The notes below the pieces were generated by a model. That model had not been told where the DNA came from and did not search any database. It saw only the letters and a list, made by a program, of their open reading frames with translations. The position numbers and the translations under genes were made by a program. From the NCBI RefSeq assembly GCF_000801105.2, contig NC_079515.1, positions 7,440,001 to 7,504,000 on the forward strand: DNA of 64,000 bases, in the 5' to 3' direction. Shown here one piece after another: positions 1-12,600 of the stretch (the first letter of the stretch is position 1; each line of letters begins with the position of its first letter). Origin of the DNA: Raphanus sativus (lineage: Eukaryota > Streptophyta > Magnoliopsida > Brassicales > Brassicaceae).

Positions 1-279
1 AAGGGTGATTAAAGTTATCACCTTTTTGTCGTTCTACCTCTTGCAATAGCAGCTTACGGAATCGTGTCTATGTAGTCAGTCTTAAAGTTATCACCTTTTG
101 TCGGGGTTCACTTAGTTTTACTCCATCTCCCTCACGTCCTGCTTTCATTGTGTGATCTATGCTTGTATGCAATGGCTCCTTATTTTGTCAAACTTTTTGA
201 GTGTAGTTTCTGGTTTGCTTGCCTTTGTATCTTGTTCTTATTACTGTGTAGCTGACTCTTCTCCTTGTAAATTGACTAG
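1..279. other. Probable intron of the NRPD2-like gene, with a short direct repeat
   Basis: No coding exon is recognisable before the acceptor AG at 278-279. The motif AAAGTTATCACCTTTTGTCG occurs twice, at 11-31 (one extra T) and 84-103, a near-perfect direct repeat about 73 bp apart. The upstream exons, roughly the first 130-140 residues of the protein, lie outside the window. Confidence 0.5.
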
Positions 280-3200
280 GTGTTCGTTAAGAAAGTTGTT
301 AAGAGAGACAAGTTCAAGACGGGACAAGACGAGTATGTTGAGAAGCAGATCCTGTCTAAGAAGACGCAGGACATCCCGATTGGGAGGATACCCGTGATGG
401 TGAAGTCTGTGCTTTGCAACACAACGGAGAAAGAGAAAGGGAAGAACGGGGAAAGCTACAGAAAGGGGGAGTGTGCGTTTGACCAGGGCGGATACTTTGT
501 GATTAAAGGAGCTGAGAAGGTGAGTTACACCAAATATATGCATTTCTGCTGTCATGGGATTGTATCTGAACTATTTTAGTGTATGGCTTTGTGGTTACCT
601 GGTTGGATTGTGCGTTCTTCATTGCACCTATTTGCCTTAACTATTTCAACTGCTGACAACGTTTTGTTGCTTTCTTTTGTTCTATAATTCTTTATATATA
701 TACTGGAAAACATTGCCAACCTGTTATACAAGTTCCTAACGTGAAGAAATTTGTTTTGCAGGTCTTTATTGCTCAAGAACAGATATGCACAAAGAGACTC
801 TGGATTTCTAATTCACCATGGACAGTCTCCTACAGGTCCGAGACTAAGAGGAACCGGTTCATTGTGCGTCTATCAGAGAATCAGAAAGCTGAAGACTTCA
901 AGAGAAGGGAGAAAGTACTGACAGTGTACTTCCTGTCAACCGAGATCCCGGTCTGGCTCCTGTTCTTCGCTCTGGGTGTTGCGTCAGACAAAGAGGCTGT
1001 CGATCTGATTGCCTTCGATGGCGGGGATGCAAGCATCACCAACAGCGTCATTGCTTCGATCCAGGAAGCTGATCTGGTTTGCGAAGATTTTCGCCATGGG
1101 AGGAATGCTCTGGCATATGTCGAGAACCAGATTAAGAGTACAAAATTCCCACCTGGAGAAAGTGTGGATGACTGCCTAAGTCTGTTCTTGTTTCCAGGCC
1201 TCAAAAGCTTGAAGCAGAAAGCACGATTCCTGGGCTACATGGTGAGATGCCTGTTTAGCGCATATGCTGGGAAAAGAAAGTGTGAGAACAGAGACAACTT
1301 TAGGAACAAGAGGATCGAACTAGCTGGAGAGTTGCTGGAAAGGGAGTTAAGGGTGCATCTGGCACACGCTAGAAGAACAATGACCAAGGCCATGCAGAGA
1401 CACCTCACGGGGGATGGCGATTTGAAGCCTATTGAGCATTATTTGGATGCTTCCATCATAACGAATGGACTCAGTAGAGCCTTCTCCACTGGAGCGTGGT
1501 CTCATCCCTTCAGGAAGATGGAAAGGGTGTCAGGTGTTGTTGCTAATCTAGGCCGTGCAAATCCCCTGCAGACTTTGATTGATCTGAGGAGAACGCGGCA
1601 ACAGGTCCTGTATACCGGTAGAGTTGGAGATGCTAGATACCCGTAAGTAAAATTTCCACCACCTCTTGTTTGTTTGGAATATAAGTATATATGCATGGTC
1701 TGTGTTTACTCAGTTTTACATGTCTTCAGTCGGTTTTATTTGTGTTCCCATATTTCATTTAGTTATGATGATTACCATTGGTTCCTGCAGAGTCTTCCTA
1801 GCTGTGCTTAACGCAGATTTATACTAATTTTAGATTATGATGCCATTAAGTCCTTCTGTTACTGTTTTTCTTGTTTCTTTTTTTCTCCTGATGTAGACAA
1901 TGGATTGTCCATTTTAGTTACATTTTAAAGTGAGCTGTGAAATAATCGAGCCGTTGAGTTTTTGGCTTTTAAAGAACTGAAATGTGACTGCATTGTTTTA
2001 TAATGTATGCAACAGGCATCCCTCTCACTGGGGCAGAGTATGCTTTTTGTCAACCCCAGATGGTGAAAATTGTGGTCTTGTGAAGAACCTGTCTCTCCTT
2101 GGAGTTGTTAGCACTCAAATTATGGAGCCCGTGGTGGAAAAGCTCTTCGATAGTGGAATGGAAGAGCTGGTGGACGATACCAGTACACCACTGTGCGGGA
2201 AACACAAAGTTCTTCTGAATGGAGACTGGGTTGGAGTATGTTCGGATTCGGACTACTTCGTTGCGGAGTTAAAAAGCAGGCGGCGTCATAGTGAATTACC
2301 TCGTCAGGTATCTTCTGTTTTACAAAGTTTTGTGTTATTTTAATATCTTGTATTTATCAGGATCTTGTTACACTTTACAAACGTCTCTATGTCATTCTTT
2401 GCAGATGGAAATCAAGCAAGACAAAGATGACAAGGAGGTACGGATTTTTACTGACGCTGGCAGACTTCTCCGTCCCCTCATGGTTGTGGAAAATCTCCAC
2501 AAGTTGAAGCAGAGTAAACCATCGCAGTACACCTTTGAGCATCTTCTTGATCAAGGGATTCTCGAGCTGATCGGGATTGAGGAAGAAGAAGACTGTACCA
2601 CCGCATGGGGAACCAAACAGCTTCTGAAAGAGCAGAAGAGTTACACTCATTGCGAACTGGACCTGTCGTTCCTGTTGGGTGTCAGCTGTGCCATTGTTCC
2701 GTTCGCTAATCACGATCATGGTAGAAGAGTTCTCTACCAGTCCCAGAAGCATTGCCAACAAGCCATTGGCTTCTCCTCAACGAACCCAAACATCCGCTGT
2801 GATACCCTGACCCAGCAGCTGTTCTACCCCCAGAAACCACTTTTCAAGACAATGGCGTCCGAGTGTCTTCAGAAGGATGTGTTGTTTAATGGACAGAACG
2901 CAATTGTTGCTGTGAATGTTCATCTCGGGTTCAACCAGGAGGACTCCATTGTGATGAACAAGGCTTCGCTGGAACGTGGTATGTTCCGTTCAGAACAGAT
3001 CAGGAGCTATAAAGCTGATGTAGACAGTAAAGACTCGGAGAAGAGGAAAAAGATGGACGAGGTTGTTCAGTTTGGAAAGACACACAGCAAAATTGGCAGA
3101 GTTGACAGCTTGGATGATGACGGGTTCCCTTTTGTTGGTGCTAATATGCACAGTGGTGATATTGTCATTGGCAGATGCACCGAGTCTGGGACTGATCACA

Positions 3201-4748
3201 GCGTGAAACTGAAGCACACTGAGAGAGGGATAGTGCAGAAAGTGGTTCTATCGTCCAATGACGATGGGAAAAATTATGCTGCTGTTTCTCTAAGACAGGT
3301 AAGTTCCAGATCATACCATAGTGAGCTCTCTTTCAGATAATGCATACCTTTGAGCTATATACCGTTTCCATTGATCTATCTTTTACATCTTGCAGGTTCG
3401 TTCTCCATGTCTTGGAGATAAATTCTCCAGTATGCATGGTCAGAAGGGTGTCTTAGGCTATATAGAGGAGCAGGAGAATTTTGCTTTCACGACGCAAGGC
3501 ATAGTTCCTGATATCGTGATAAACCCGCACGCATTCCCTTCTCGGCAAACACCGGGCCAACTCTTGGAGGCTGCTCTCTCCAAAGGAATAGCTTGTCCTA
3601 TGCAAAAGAAGAAGGGCAAGACTGATGCATACTCCAAAGTCAAACGCCATGCAACTCCGTTCTCCACTCCCAGTGTCGATGACATAACCGACCAGCTTCA
3701 CAGGTACCTTTCTTCACACTGACACTTGGTTTAAGCACTGTATACAAAACATTGAGAAAATATACAGGCCTTTGATGCTACAATGAGTAGAGGTCAATAG
3801 GTAACTGTTTACGTTTGCTTCCTAGGTAGTAAAAAGGCATGATATTCGTGATTCGTGTCTGGTTTAAAACGTTTGGACTTGGAAATTTTGTACAGGATAC
3901 CCAAAAGTTCAAATGACTGCTAATTTGAGCACCGTATAAGATTGAAACTTCTCATAGTGATTGGTTTTGTTTACCTAGGAGAATTAAAAGCTAGCGTGCA
4001 CTGGTCTGTTCGTTTCTTTCTTTTATGTAGTTTGTGTCTGTAAAACCTCTAGAGAGTACATAAAAATGGGCTCAAAAACAATGACACCAGAATAATTGTT
4101 AAGAGGGTTGACTGTTTAGGTCGAGACTTGAGAGTCGTTTGTCTTGTTGATTATGTGATGGTTCATTGAACATGTTTCGTAGATTGTTGCTGATTCTTGA
4201 CACCTGATTGATTACGGATTGTAAATACACTGTTGTCTGTGCTTAGGGCTGGCTTTTCAAGATGGGGAAACGAAAGGGTGTACAATGGAAGAACAGGAGA
4301 GATGATGCGTTCACTCATCTTCATGGGCCCAAATTTCTACCAGCGACTCATCCACATGTCGGAGGACAAAGTCAAGTTCAGGAACACCGGACCAGTTCAC
4401 CCTCTGACGCGCCAGCCGGTTGCAGACAGGAAGAGGTTCGGTGGAATCAAGTTCGGAGAGATGGAGCGAGACTGTCTGATTGCTCACGGTGCATCAGCGA
4501 ACTTGCACGAGCGTCTGTTCACTCTGAGTGACTCTTCACAGATGCACATCTGCAGGAACTGTAAAAGCGCAGCCAATGTGATCGAGAGGGTGGCAAGCAG
4601 TGGAAAAAGGATCAGAGGACCATATTGCAGGCTGTGCGAGTCTCCGGACTATGTGGTGATGGTGAACGTGCCGTATGGAGCTAAGCTTCTGTATCAGGAG
4701 CTGTTCAGTATGGGCATCTCTCTCTCCTTCGAAACCAACCTCTGCTGA
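280..4748 (+). CDS. NRPD2: DNA-directed RNA polymerase IV/V second-largest subunit (5'-partial)
   Basis: This is the catalytic beta-like subunit shared by plant Pol IV and Pol V, which make and use siRNA and scaffold transcripts in RNA-directed DNA methylation in the nucleus. Exons by splice signals and frame: 280-519, 762-1642, 2016-2307, 2405-3298, 3396-3703, 4247-4748, all GT-AG, giving 1038 residues to the TGA. The family protein is about 1170 residues, so the N-terminus is off-window. Visible Rpb2-type motifs: GGYFVIKGAEK near residue 70, NQEDSIVMNKAS near residue 648 (hybrid-binding and metal-site region), HGQKGVLG and DIVINPHAFPSR in exon 5, GEMERDCLIAHGAS in exon 6, and a C-terminal CxxC...CxxC zinc site. 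The sequence fits Pol IV/V rather than Pol II subunit 2 by recalled similarity to NRPD2. By synteny it would be the At3g18090 (NRPD2b) counterpart; the reading frame is open throughout. Confidence 0.93.
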
Positions 4749-5046
4749 ATGGTCCCATTCTCTATGTTTATATCTATCGTCTAATAATAACAAACATATG
4801 TATGGCTTAGAGCCTTTAGACCATGGTATCTGTAGTTTGAATCTGTTCTGGTTCGGGTCACCTGAACCCTAAGGAGCCATTAAAACCGGTTTATGACACT
4901 TTTAATCGAGCTAATGTTAATCGACTTAACCGGCTTTTCCTTTTGTTAACTCTAACCGGTTTATAATCCAAGTTTATTTTGAGTGGATCATTTGAGCCGA
5001 TTTGCGTCAAAAATATAACAAAAAGTGATATATTTTATGAAGTTAA

Positions 5047-5412
5047 GGGGGGTGTATTCAACCGAGAGTTTTAGGTGATTTATATTAAAATGATAAATCC
5101 ACTGTTATTCAAACATGAATTTTAAAACTTCATTTAAAATCCATTGTTATTGAATTTGACATTTCATAAAGTACTCTCAAATCCACTGTTATTGAAACTA
5201 TTTTAAGTTATGTAGTTTTAAAGTTTTGAGGTGATTTTAGGTTGTTTGGGTGGAGTTTCTTAGTTAAAAAAATAAAAACTCAAATCCCATAGTTTTAGGT
5301 GATATTCTAGAGTAGTTTAACCAAAATCACCTAAATCTCTGTGACTTATTGAAATCATCTAAAACTCTATTAAAAATCAAATCACATTAAATGTTAAATT
5401 GAATACACCCCC
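5047..5412. mobile_element. Tourist-like MITE (PIF/Harbinger type)
   Basis: A 366-bp non-coding AT-rich element with terminal inverted repeats: GGGGGGTGTATTCAA at 5047-5061 and TTGAATACACCCCC at 5399-5412. It is flanked by the 3-bp duplication TAA at 5044-5046 and 5413-5415. TAA target duplications and short GC-rich TIRs are typical of Tourist MITEs. The interior repeats motifs such as AATCCACTGTTATT. Family name not assigned. Confidence 0.75.
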
Positions 5413-5870
5413 TAAATGTTAGTAAACTTGTAATTTGAAAAGAAATATATGGTAACTCGAAAGATATTTTAGTTAAGCTTAATACTTAAAGATAACAAAA
5501 TTCAAATCTCAATTTTAGATACAATTTTGCACTGTTTAACTAAATCATTTTAACTTTCATAACTCACCTAAAATCATCAAAGAAGTCTTAAAAAATCAAA
5601 TACAAATGAACAATGTTGAATACACTCGTTTCGTTGACCAAAAAAAAGAAGAAAATCTCGATTTGTTATCAAAATTCAAATTTATGGGTCTAAGCCCATT
5701 AAGAAAAGGCTTGGGACCCGAACCGACCCGATTGGATCCGTCTGTTGCTATGCCGCCATAAAAGGCTTTCTTCTTGTTCTCTCGGAGGAGGCGCAAGAGC
5801 AAGGTGCCATAAACCTTTCTATTGCAGCCGTTTCTCCCATTCACTCCTTTTCTCAGCTCGCCGTAACGCG
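5413..5870. other. Intergenic and 5' region of MYB4R1
   Basis: AT-rich spacer. Around 5560-5625 it has a sequence resembling the end of the neighbouring MITE (ATCAAATACAAATG then GTTGAATACACTCG), perhaps a decayed related copy. AAGCCCATTAAG and TTGGGACCCGAACCGACCC at 5693-5730 lie in the probable promoter of MYB4R1. No gene seen. Confidence 0.5.
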
Positions 5871-8800
5871 ATGAATCGCGGAACCTTGTACGAGTCTGAC
5901 GACGACGACGACGAAGAAGAAGACGACGACATCGGCGAAGATCTCGAAGACTTAAGACGCGCCTGTATTATCCCCGAGTCCAATTCCGATGATGTTATTC
6001 CGAAACCCGGTTATGTCGAACCGGACGGAGGCGTCGGAGGCGGAGGGGGAGAGATGCCGTCGGATTCGGAGAACGAAGAAGACGACTTCGAGATGCTTCG
6101 GAGCCTCAAGAGCCAATTAGCTCCGTCGACGGATCCTCCTCCCTTGGGTTTGTCATCAGTTCCTTCAGATTCGGAGAGTGAGGACGACTTCGAGTTGCTT
6201 CGGAGCCTCAAGAGCCAGCTGGCATTGTCGATGGATGCGCGCTTTCCTCCCTTGAGTCTCTCCGATGATGACGACGAAGATGATGATTCTTTCGAAACGC
6301 TTCGTGCTATTCGTAGAAGATTCTCTGCTTATGCGAATCTAGGTGAGCATCAGTGTGATATCTAATTATTCTCTTTTGCTATCTGATTCGTTAGATACTG
6401 AATATTTTATAATCACTGTCTTTCTTGTGCAGTAGTGGTAACTTCTTACTGTTTTTTGTTTTTTTTCTGTTTCTGTAGATAAAGATGGAGCTTTTATGAA
6501 TGATTCTCTCGGGAAGAAAAAGCAGGTACATGCCTCGGACAATGAACCTTCGAGAGAAATATTGAGTAGGTCTAATTCTTGTAAAAGCTTTCCAGATCAG
6601 GGGGAAAAAGTTGTCACATTGCCTGATTCTGAGGGAATACAAGCTGGTGATTCTGTTGATGTACATGAAAACACACCTCTTGAGCAGACATCCCAGTCAT
6701 CAAGTTTCCCTGAAGCTGCACAAGCCTTTGTTGAGGCTATCCGGAGGAACAGGGCGTATCAGAAGTTCCTTCGGAAGAAGCTGACTGAGATTGAAGCGAA
6801 GATCGAGCAGAACGAGAAGCACCAGAAAAATGTTAAGATAGTTGTAGACTTTCAAGCTTCTTGCAAGAGGATAACTAAACAGGCGCTTTCTCAGGGGAAA
6901 GATCCTCGTCTCCAATTAATCTCGACGCCAAAATGTGGGCCTCGTGATAGCTCAGAGGTAACACGCATTTTGATCATTCCTCCCTCTCTGCAGTTCTTTA
7001 AAAATGATCTGAAATGTTCCTTTTTCTTAAATTCTGTTTGTTTTCTTGCAGGATAACGATAAAAAGATATCTCCTTTGACGTTTGGTCCACCGGAAAACC
7101 CTTGTGTTGCAAATTATAGGATGGTACTAAAGACGCATCCAATTTCAGTGAATCGAAGAAGTTGGTCTACAGAGGAGAACGAAAATCTTGCAAAAGGTAT
7201 AAAACAACAAGTTCAGGAAACACTGCTTATTGAAGCTATAGAACGTTCCAGGTACTACTTGCTCTTCCTCCTTTAAAGTACTATCAATATTCTGGTGTGT
7301 GCCTAGTATTGTTAAACTTGCTACTGACGAATATTCAGATACAGAAATAGTTACTAGTTTTCTGAAAGAATTGACTGACATCAATTTCTTAACAGTGAAT
7401 TGGAAGGATCTTCAGATGATATAGAGACCATTAATGAATCGATCAAAAATCTTGAGATCACACCAGAGATGATGAGGCAGTTTCTTCCGAAAGTTAATTG
7501 GGATCAGTTGGCCTCGATGTACTTCAAGGACCGTTCTGCTGCAGAATGTGAAGCTCGGTAAGTTCCTACTCTAGTTTAAGTAAAGATAAATCAACTTTCA
7601 ATCATCTATAGATGCACACTCGATATATACTTATATTCTCTTCATTTGAGAATTTGATAGAATTTCGTAATTTTTGTGTTGTAGGTGGATGAGCACCGAA
7701 GATCCATTAATAAACCACGGTCCGTGGACTGCGGAGGAGGAAAATAACCTGCGCTTAATCATCCAAGAAAAGGGTTTTACAGACTGGCTTGACATTGCGG
7801 TGTCACTAGGGACAAATAGGACCCCGTTTCAATGTTTGGCTCGATATCAGAGAAGCTTGAATGCAGACATATTAAGAAAAGAATGGACTCCAGAGGAAGA
7901 TGACCAACTCCGCGCAGCTGTGGAATTGTACGGCGAAAAAGACTGGCAGACCGTTGCAAACGCATTAGAAGGACGAGCTGGAACTCAGTGCTCTAACAGG
8001 TCAGTTATTATCTTCAACACTCACCCATCTCTTTATGAATTAGATAAATTTAATCTAGTTTATTGTAGACTAATCAAGCTGTCGAAAGAGATAGTTTGTT
8101 TGGTAAAATATTCTACGGGGTTTATAAACCACACATCATGTCCATGCTTAGCCGATGTGGGATTACCTCAATATGCAGTCATTAATGATAATCATGTAGT
8201 AGGATTTATTAATGCGTTACAGGTCATTGTCCTGTTATTTTAGGATGTCTTAGTTCATATTACCTAGTGTAATGTTTGATCTTATTCTCGTTTTTCTCTT
8301 ATACTTTCAGATGGAAAAAGACGCTTCACCCTACCAGAACGAGGGTAGGGAAATTCAGCTCAGAGGAGGAAAAACGTTTGACCGTAGCTGTGACACTCTT
8401 TGGAGCTCAAAACTGGCATAAGATTGCACGCTTTGTTCCCGGACGGACCTCGACTCAGTGTCGAGAGAAATGGGCGAACTGTTTAGATCCAAATGTAAAT
8501 CATGGAAAGTGGACAAAGGAAGAAGATGCAAAGTTGAGAGAAGCAATGGCAGAACACGAGATTGGTAACTGGTCCAAAATCGCTTCACATGTGCCTCGTC
8601 GTACTGATAACCAATGCCGGAGGAGGTGGATGCAGTTATATCCTCACCAAGTGCCTCTTTTACAAGAAGCTACAAGGTTACGCAAAGAAGCTATCGTAGG
8701 TAACTTTGTTGATCGGGAATCACAACGTCCTGCTCTTCTCGAATGCAAGTTTCTTGCACTACCCGAGATACCTCTTGAGCCAGAACCTGAAACTGTAGGC

Positions 8801-9281
8801 CTGAAGAAGAAGAAACGCAAAGCAAGGTAAGTTTTATTCGAATATTCCTCACATATACACTCGCATCGTTTTTGTGAATCTACATTTTACTTTTTTATGT
8901 TGATGCAGACCGAAGAAATCAGATGGGGAATGCGAGAGCGAAGCAACTAGTGCTGCTAAAGAGAGGCGGCCAAAGAGGAGGAAAGGATTAGAGAGATGCT
9001 CAGGAGATGCATGTAGACAAGAGGATGAGACTTTCTGTGAAAATATCGAGAATCTAGACAATGGAGGAGAGGTTAGGTCTTTGGAATGGTGTAAAGAGAA
9101 TCAAGACAATGTAAAGGAGAAGAAACAAAGACGAAGACGCAAAAGTGTTGTAGAAACATCCAACAACAGCACAGTGACCACCGACTGCTCTCAAGTCGAA
9201 GTTGGTGTCAAAAAGCTTACGCCTAGAAGAAGGAAAGTGTCTACAGTAGTTCCTATCGAGAACCAAGATGCACCAAACTAG
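5871..9281 (+). CDS. MYB4R1: MYB4R1, four-repeat MYB protein similar to SNAPc subunit SNAPC4
   Basis: Exons 5871-6342, 6479-6957, 7052-7251, 7396-7557, 7685-7999, 8311-8826 and 8909-9281 give 838 residues, close to the recalled length of A. thaliana MYB4R1. Start at ATG 5871 is the first Met before the acidic N-terminus. Four MYB repeats are visible: GPWTAEEEN (~449), KEWTPEEDDQ (~503), GKFSSEEEKR (~556) and GKWTKEEDAK (~607), with a degenerate half-repeat before them (VNWDQLASMYFKDRSAAEC). The N-terminus (1-157) is very acidic with three copies of a DDFExLRSLKSQL-like module. The C-terminus is Lys/Arg-rich with NLS-like stretches (KKKKRKAR, KERRPKRRK). By family knowledge, SNAPC4-like proteins bind the upstream sequence element of snRNA genes; that role here is inferred. 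It is convergent with EMB1270. Confidence 0.92.
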
Positions 9282-9605
9282 TTTTGTTTTTGTTGCTCTT
9301 GAAAATTTTGTCTGTATAATAAATACGTCTAATTGATTATAGAAACACAATAGTTTCGTGATTTTAACATCGAAGATTAGATTGCTTGAACTTTACTGCT
9401 ACAAAGAGTAATCGAGAACATAAATAACACGTTTTCTAACTAAAATTACAGGTAACAACATATTTAACGGTAATAAACAGTTGGATGTCATGTAACTCTT
9501 CTATTAATCTTTGTTTTAAATAAATAAAAACATAGACAAGAAATAACTTTGTACATATCACTCATGTGTCGTGTATGTATAATCGAGTACAATCTCATTA
9601 TGATA
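9282..9605. other. Convergent 3' intergenic region between MYB4R1 and EMB1270
   Basis: 324 bp of AT-rich sequence holding the 3' UTRs of the two convergent genes. An AATAAA signal follows MYB4R1 at about 9317-9323. Nothing else recognised. Confidence 0.6.
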
Positions 9606-12600
9606 TTACTTACTTCTAATGAACTTCCTTCGAGTGTTAACGCCTACCATTACATTCCCTTTATTCTTCTTCCTCATCTTCTCTAGCTTCTGCCTATGCC
9701 CTTCTATATCTGTCTTTATTACTCGTTCTCTCATCTCATCTGGTAACAGAGCTAGCCTCGAAAACTTCTTTGGTGACACAAACCCACCAAGTCTCTCTTT
9801 GATGTGGTTAAATGCAGGAACAAGGCCTCGTCTTATAAAACACCCGTCGATCAGCTCCATTGAGCTTGTTTCCGGTAAAGACACCGAGTCTTTCAGTTCC
9901 AAGTCGAAGCAGAAGGGTGAGTCCTTCAACCACATTCTGAGAGAGTGAGCTTTCGCCACTAGAAGTCCTGTTCTCGTCTTGCAGGGAAGAAATGGAGATC
10001 CCATCTCCCAAAGACATGCCTTTAGCGTTTTGTCCAGAGAGATACCATTGTACTCTGCAGTCCCTGTGATTAAGACTACTGACTTTGGAGATTCTGGGTA
10101 CCCTTCAAGTGATGCATCCTGAAATGGCATAATAGTTGTAACAGAGGTTCGTTGGTGAATATGAGAATGATTGTCAAAAGATGAAGCGAAGATGCAGATA
10201 ATGAGACAGAAGAATTGCCTGCATGTGATCAAGCCATAGAGTCAGGGCAACAAGCGCTGCACCTGCTGACAATCTTCTAAAATCAGCACCCCAGTCCTTG
10301 TCCGCCACCCTGAAAATCAAAACCAATCACAAACGTGACTACTAAACACCTAAGCAAGTGTTGACTAGTCCAGGCACGAGCTCTCCAGAACAGACGACAA
10401 ATGCAAAACGGAATCTGACCTGAAAACGTCGCGACTGAAGATACCCCTTTTGATTGCCAGCTGGAACACCCATGATGCAGTAGCTCTGAGCTCGAAAGCC
10501 CAGAGAAGATTTAAAAGAGCATTGGCAAGATTGAGAGCAGCATTGTCCTCTATGGGTCTCAGTTTCTCGAACCATTCATCCACCTCAGAAACTAGCAACT
10601 CAGGTCTTCCAAGTAAAAGTCTGGTAGGAATCATTAAATGAGAATTAGTAACATAAGACGATAATTATTATTTCTATGTTTAGTTAAGAGATTACTTTTC
10701 AAGCAGATCATTCAAGATTGAATTCAAAATGGTATGTACGGAAACTGGGAGCATACCTGATAGGAAGATCAAAACCAACATCTTGGAGAGCTTTCAGAAG
10801 CAGCATGACTTCACTTTTTTCCTTGGAGAAACTCGCCGCCCTAACAAAGCAAGTCCATATCCTGTGGTCTGGCTCCAGGCCCTCTCTCTTCATTTCCAAT
10901 ACCCTTTCTATTCCACTCTCATAATCTTTGCTCCGAAGGTAAGCATCAATGACTGAACTATAAGGCAGCGTTGTTAGTTCCACGTCTGTTTCTTTCAGAT
11001 TACTAAGAACTTTTTCAGCTTCTTGGGGATTTCCTGAAGAACTATATGAAACCATCAGCAGATGCATTGTAGCAAGCGTTAGTTCTATTCCAGCACTCTT
11101 CATCATTTCCAGCAGCTTCTCTGCCTTAGAGTCGCTCCCAGAATCTCGGGATATTTTCATCATGGTGTGGTAAAATGAGCGGTCTAGTTTATGACCCTTG
11201 GAGAGAAGCTCTTCAAACAGTTGTTCAGCTTGCTCAAGGCATTTTTGCTTACCAAAAGCTGAGATCAAGCTCTTGTATGTGTCCAGTTTTGGGTCTAGAC
11301 CAATGTTTCTCATTTGCTGCATAAGCAAGTACCCTTCTTCTGGCCGTCTGTCTCTACAGTACATTATAATGAGAGTATTGTAAGTGGTCTCATCTGGTTC
11401 TAGTCCAGTTTCTTTGATCCTATGGTACACTTGAACTGTCTTCTTGTAATCCTCGATAGCTGTATACATCTTCAGCATGGAATTGCATATAGCGAGCTCG
11501 ACCTTGAAGCCAGCTTCTTCCATTTCAGACACCATAACTTCAGCATCTCTGACTCGTTTCCCTTTGCACAAAAGCTCAATCATCATTCTATAAAGGCGAA
11601 TTGTTGGCAAGTAACCAGCAGCCTTCATGCTACTATATATCTTCTTTACTTCAAATATATTTCCAGCTCGAGCAAATGCGTCAAGCATCAAAAGAATGGA
11701 GCTTTTGCTAATCTTGAAGCCCATATCTTGCAACTCTTCAACAACAACATATAGCTCCTCAAGCCTTCCATCAACACACAAAGCATGCAACAGAATGTTG
11801 ATGGATTCAACACTTGGATACGGACCATCCCTCATCATAGTGTTAAATATAGCTCTTGCCCGCTCGTAACAGCCACACTCAGCATAAGCCGTCATCAAAC
11901 TGTTCCACGTCTTCAGATCAGGAGTTCGTCCACTCTGTCTTAAGTTGCCAACCACACTCTCTGCTTTTTGCCATAGCTTTAGTTTTCCATAAGCCTCAAT
12001 GATATCAGTATATATAGGCGAACAAGCAAAGTGGAAGCCTTCTGTCTCAGCCTGAGTGACTACTTGATGAGCTGTTTCTGGAAAGCCAAGCTTACAGTAC
12101 ACACCAACCATGCTTTTACAAACACTTTCTGAAGTTTCACAGCCAGATAGTCTCAGGTCAGAGAAAACTTGAGAAGCTCCTGCGTAATGTTCGTTCGCAA
12201 CACAGCAGTGTAATAAAGACTCATACATGGTGGAACTGCCAAAACTCCATCCATGAACACATGCCCCAGCAAAATATTCTTCTAGCGCAGCAATTATATT
12301 GTTAACCTTGCAATGTAGAACGATCAGTGCTCCATTTATAAGCAGCCTAGATCCACTGGCGTGTTCTTTCAAAAACTCAAGTAACTCACATGCTTCTGAA
12401 TGCCTGCCTGATGAACTGTAGGAACTGAGGATGGATAACAGAGTATCGTTTTGCAGTTCATAGCCATTGGTGATAGCAATTTTCAACTGTCTAGCGGCAA
12501 GATCAAAGCATTCGCCCTTAACAAGAACAGAGGAAATCTCTATTGGGTTCATGCCACACAGTTCATCCATATCTCTGATGGTTTTCTGAATGTCGTCTGC

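Noticed and set aside
10119..10232. Possible separate small gene starting MITCRQFFCLIICIF upstream of the last EMB1270 exon
   Set aside because: That part is the GC-AG intron and the end of exon 3 read through; the downstream sequence continues the EMB1270 C-terminus.
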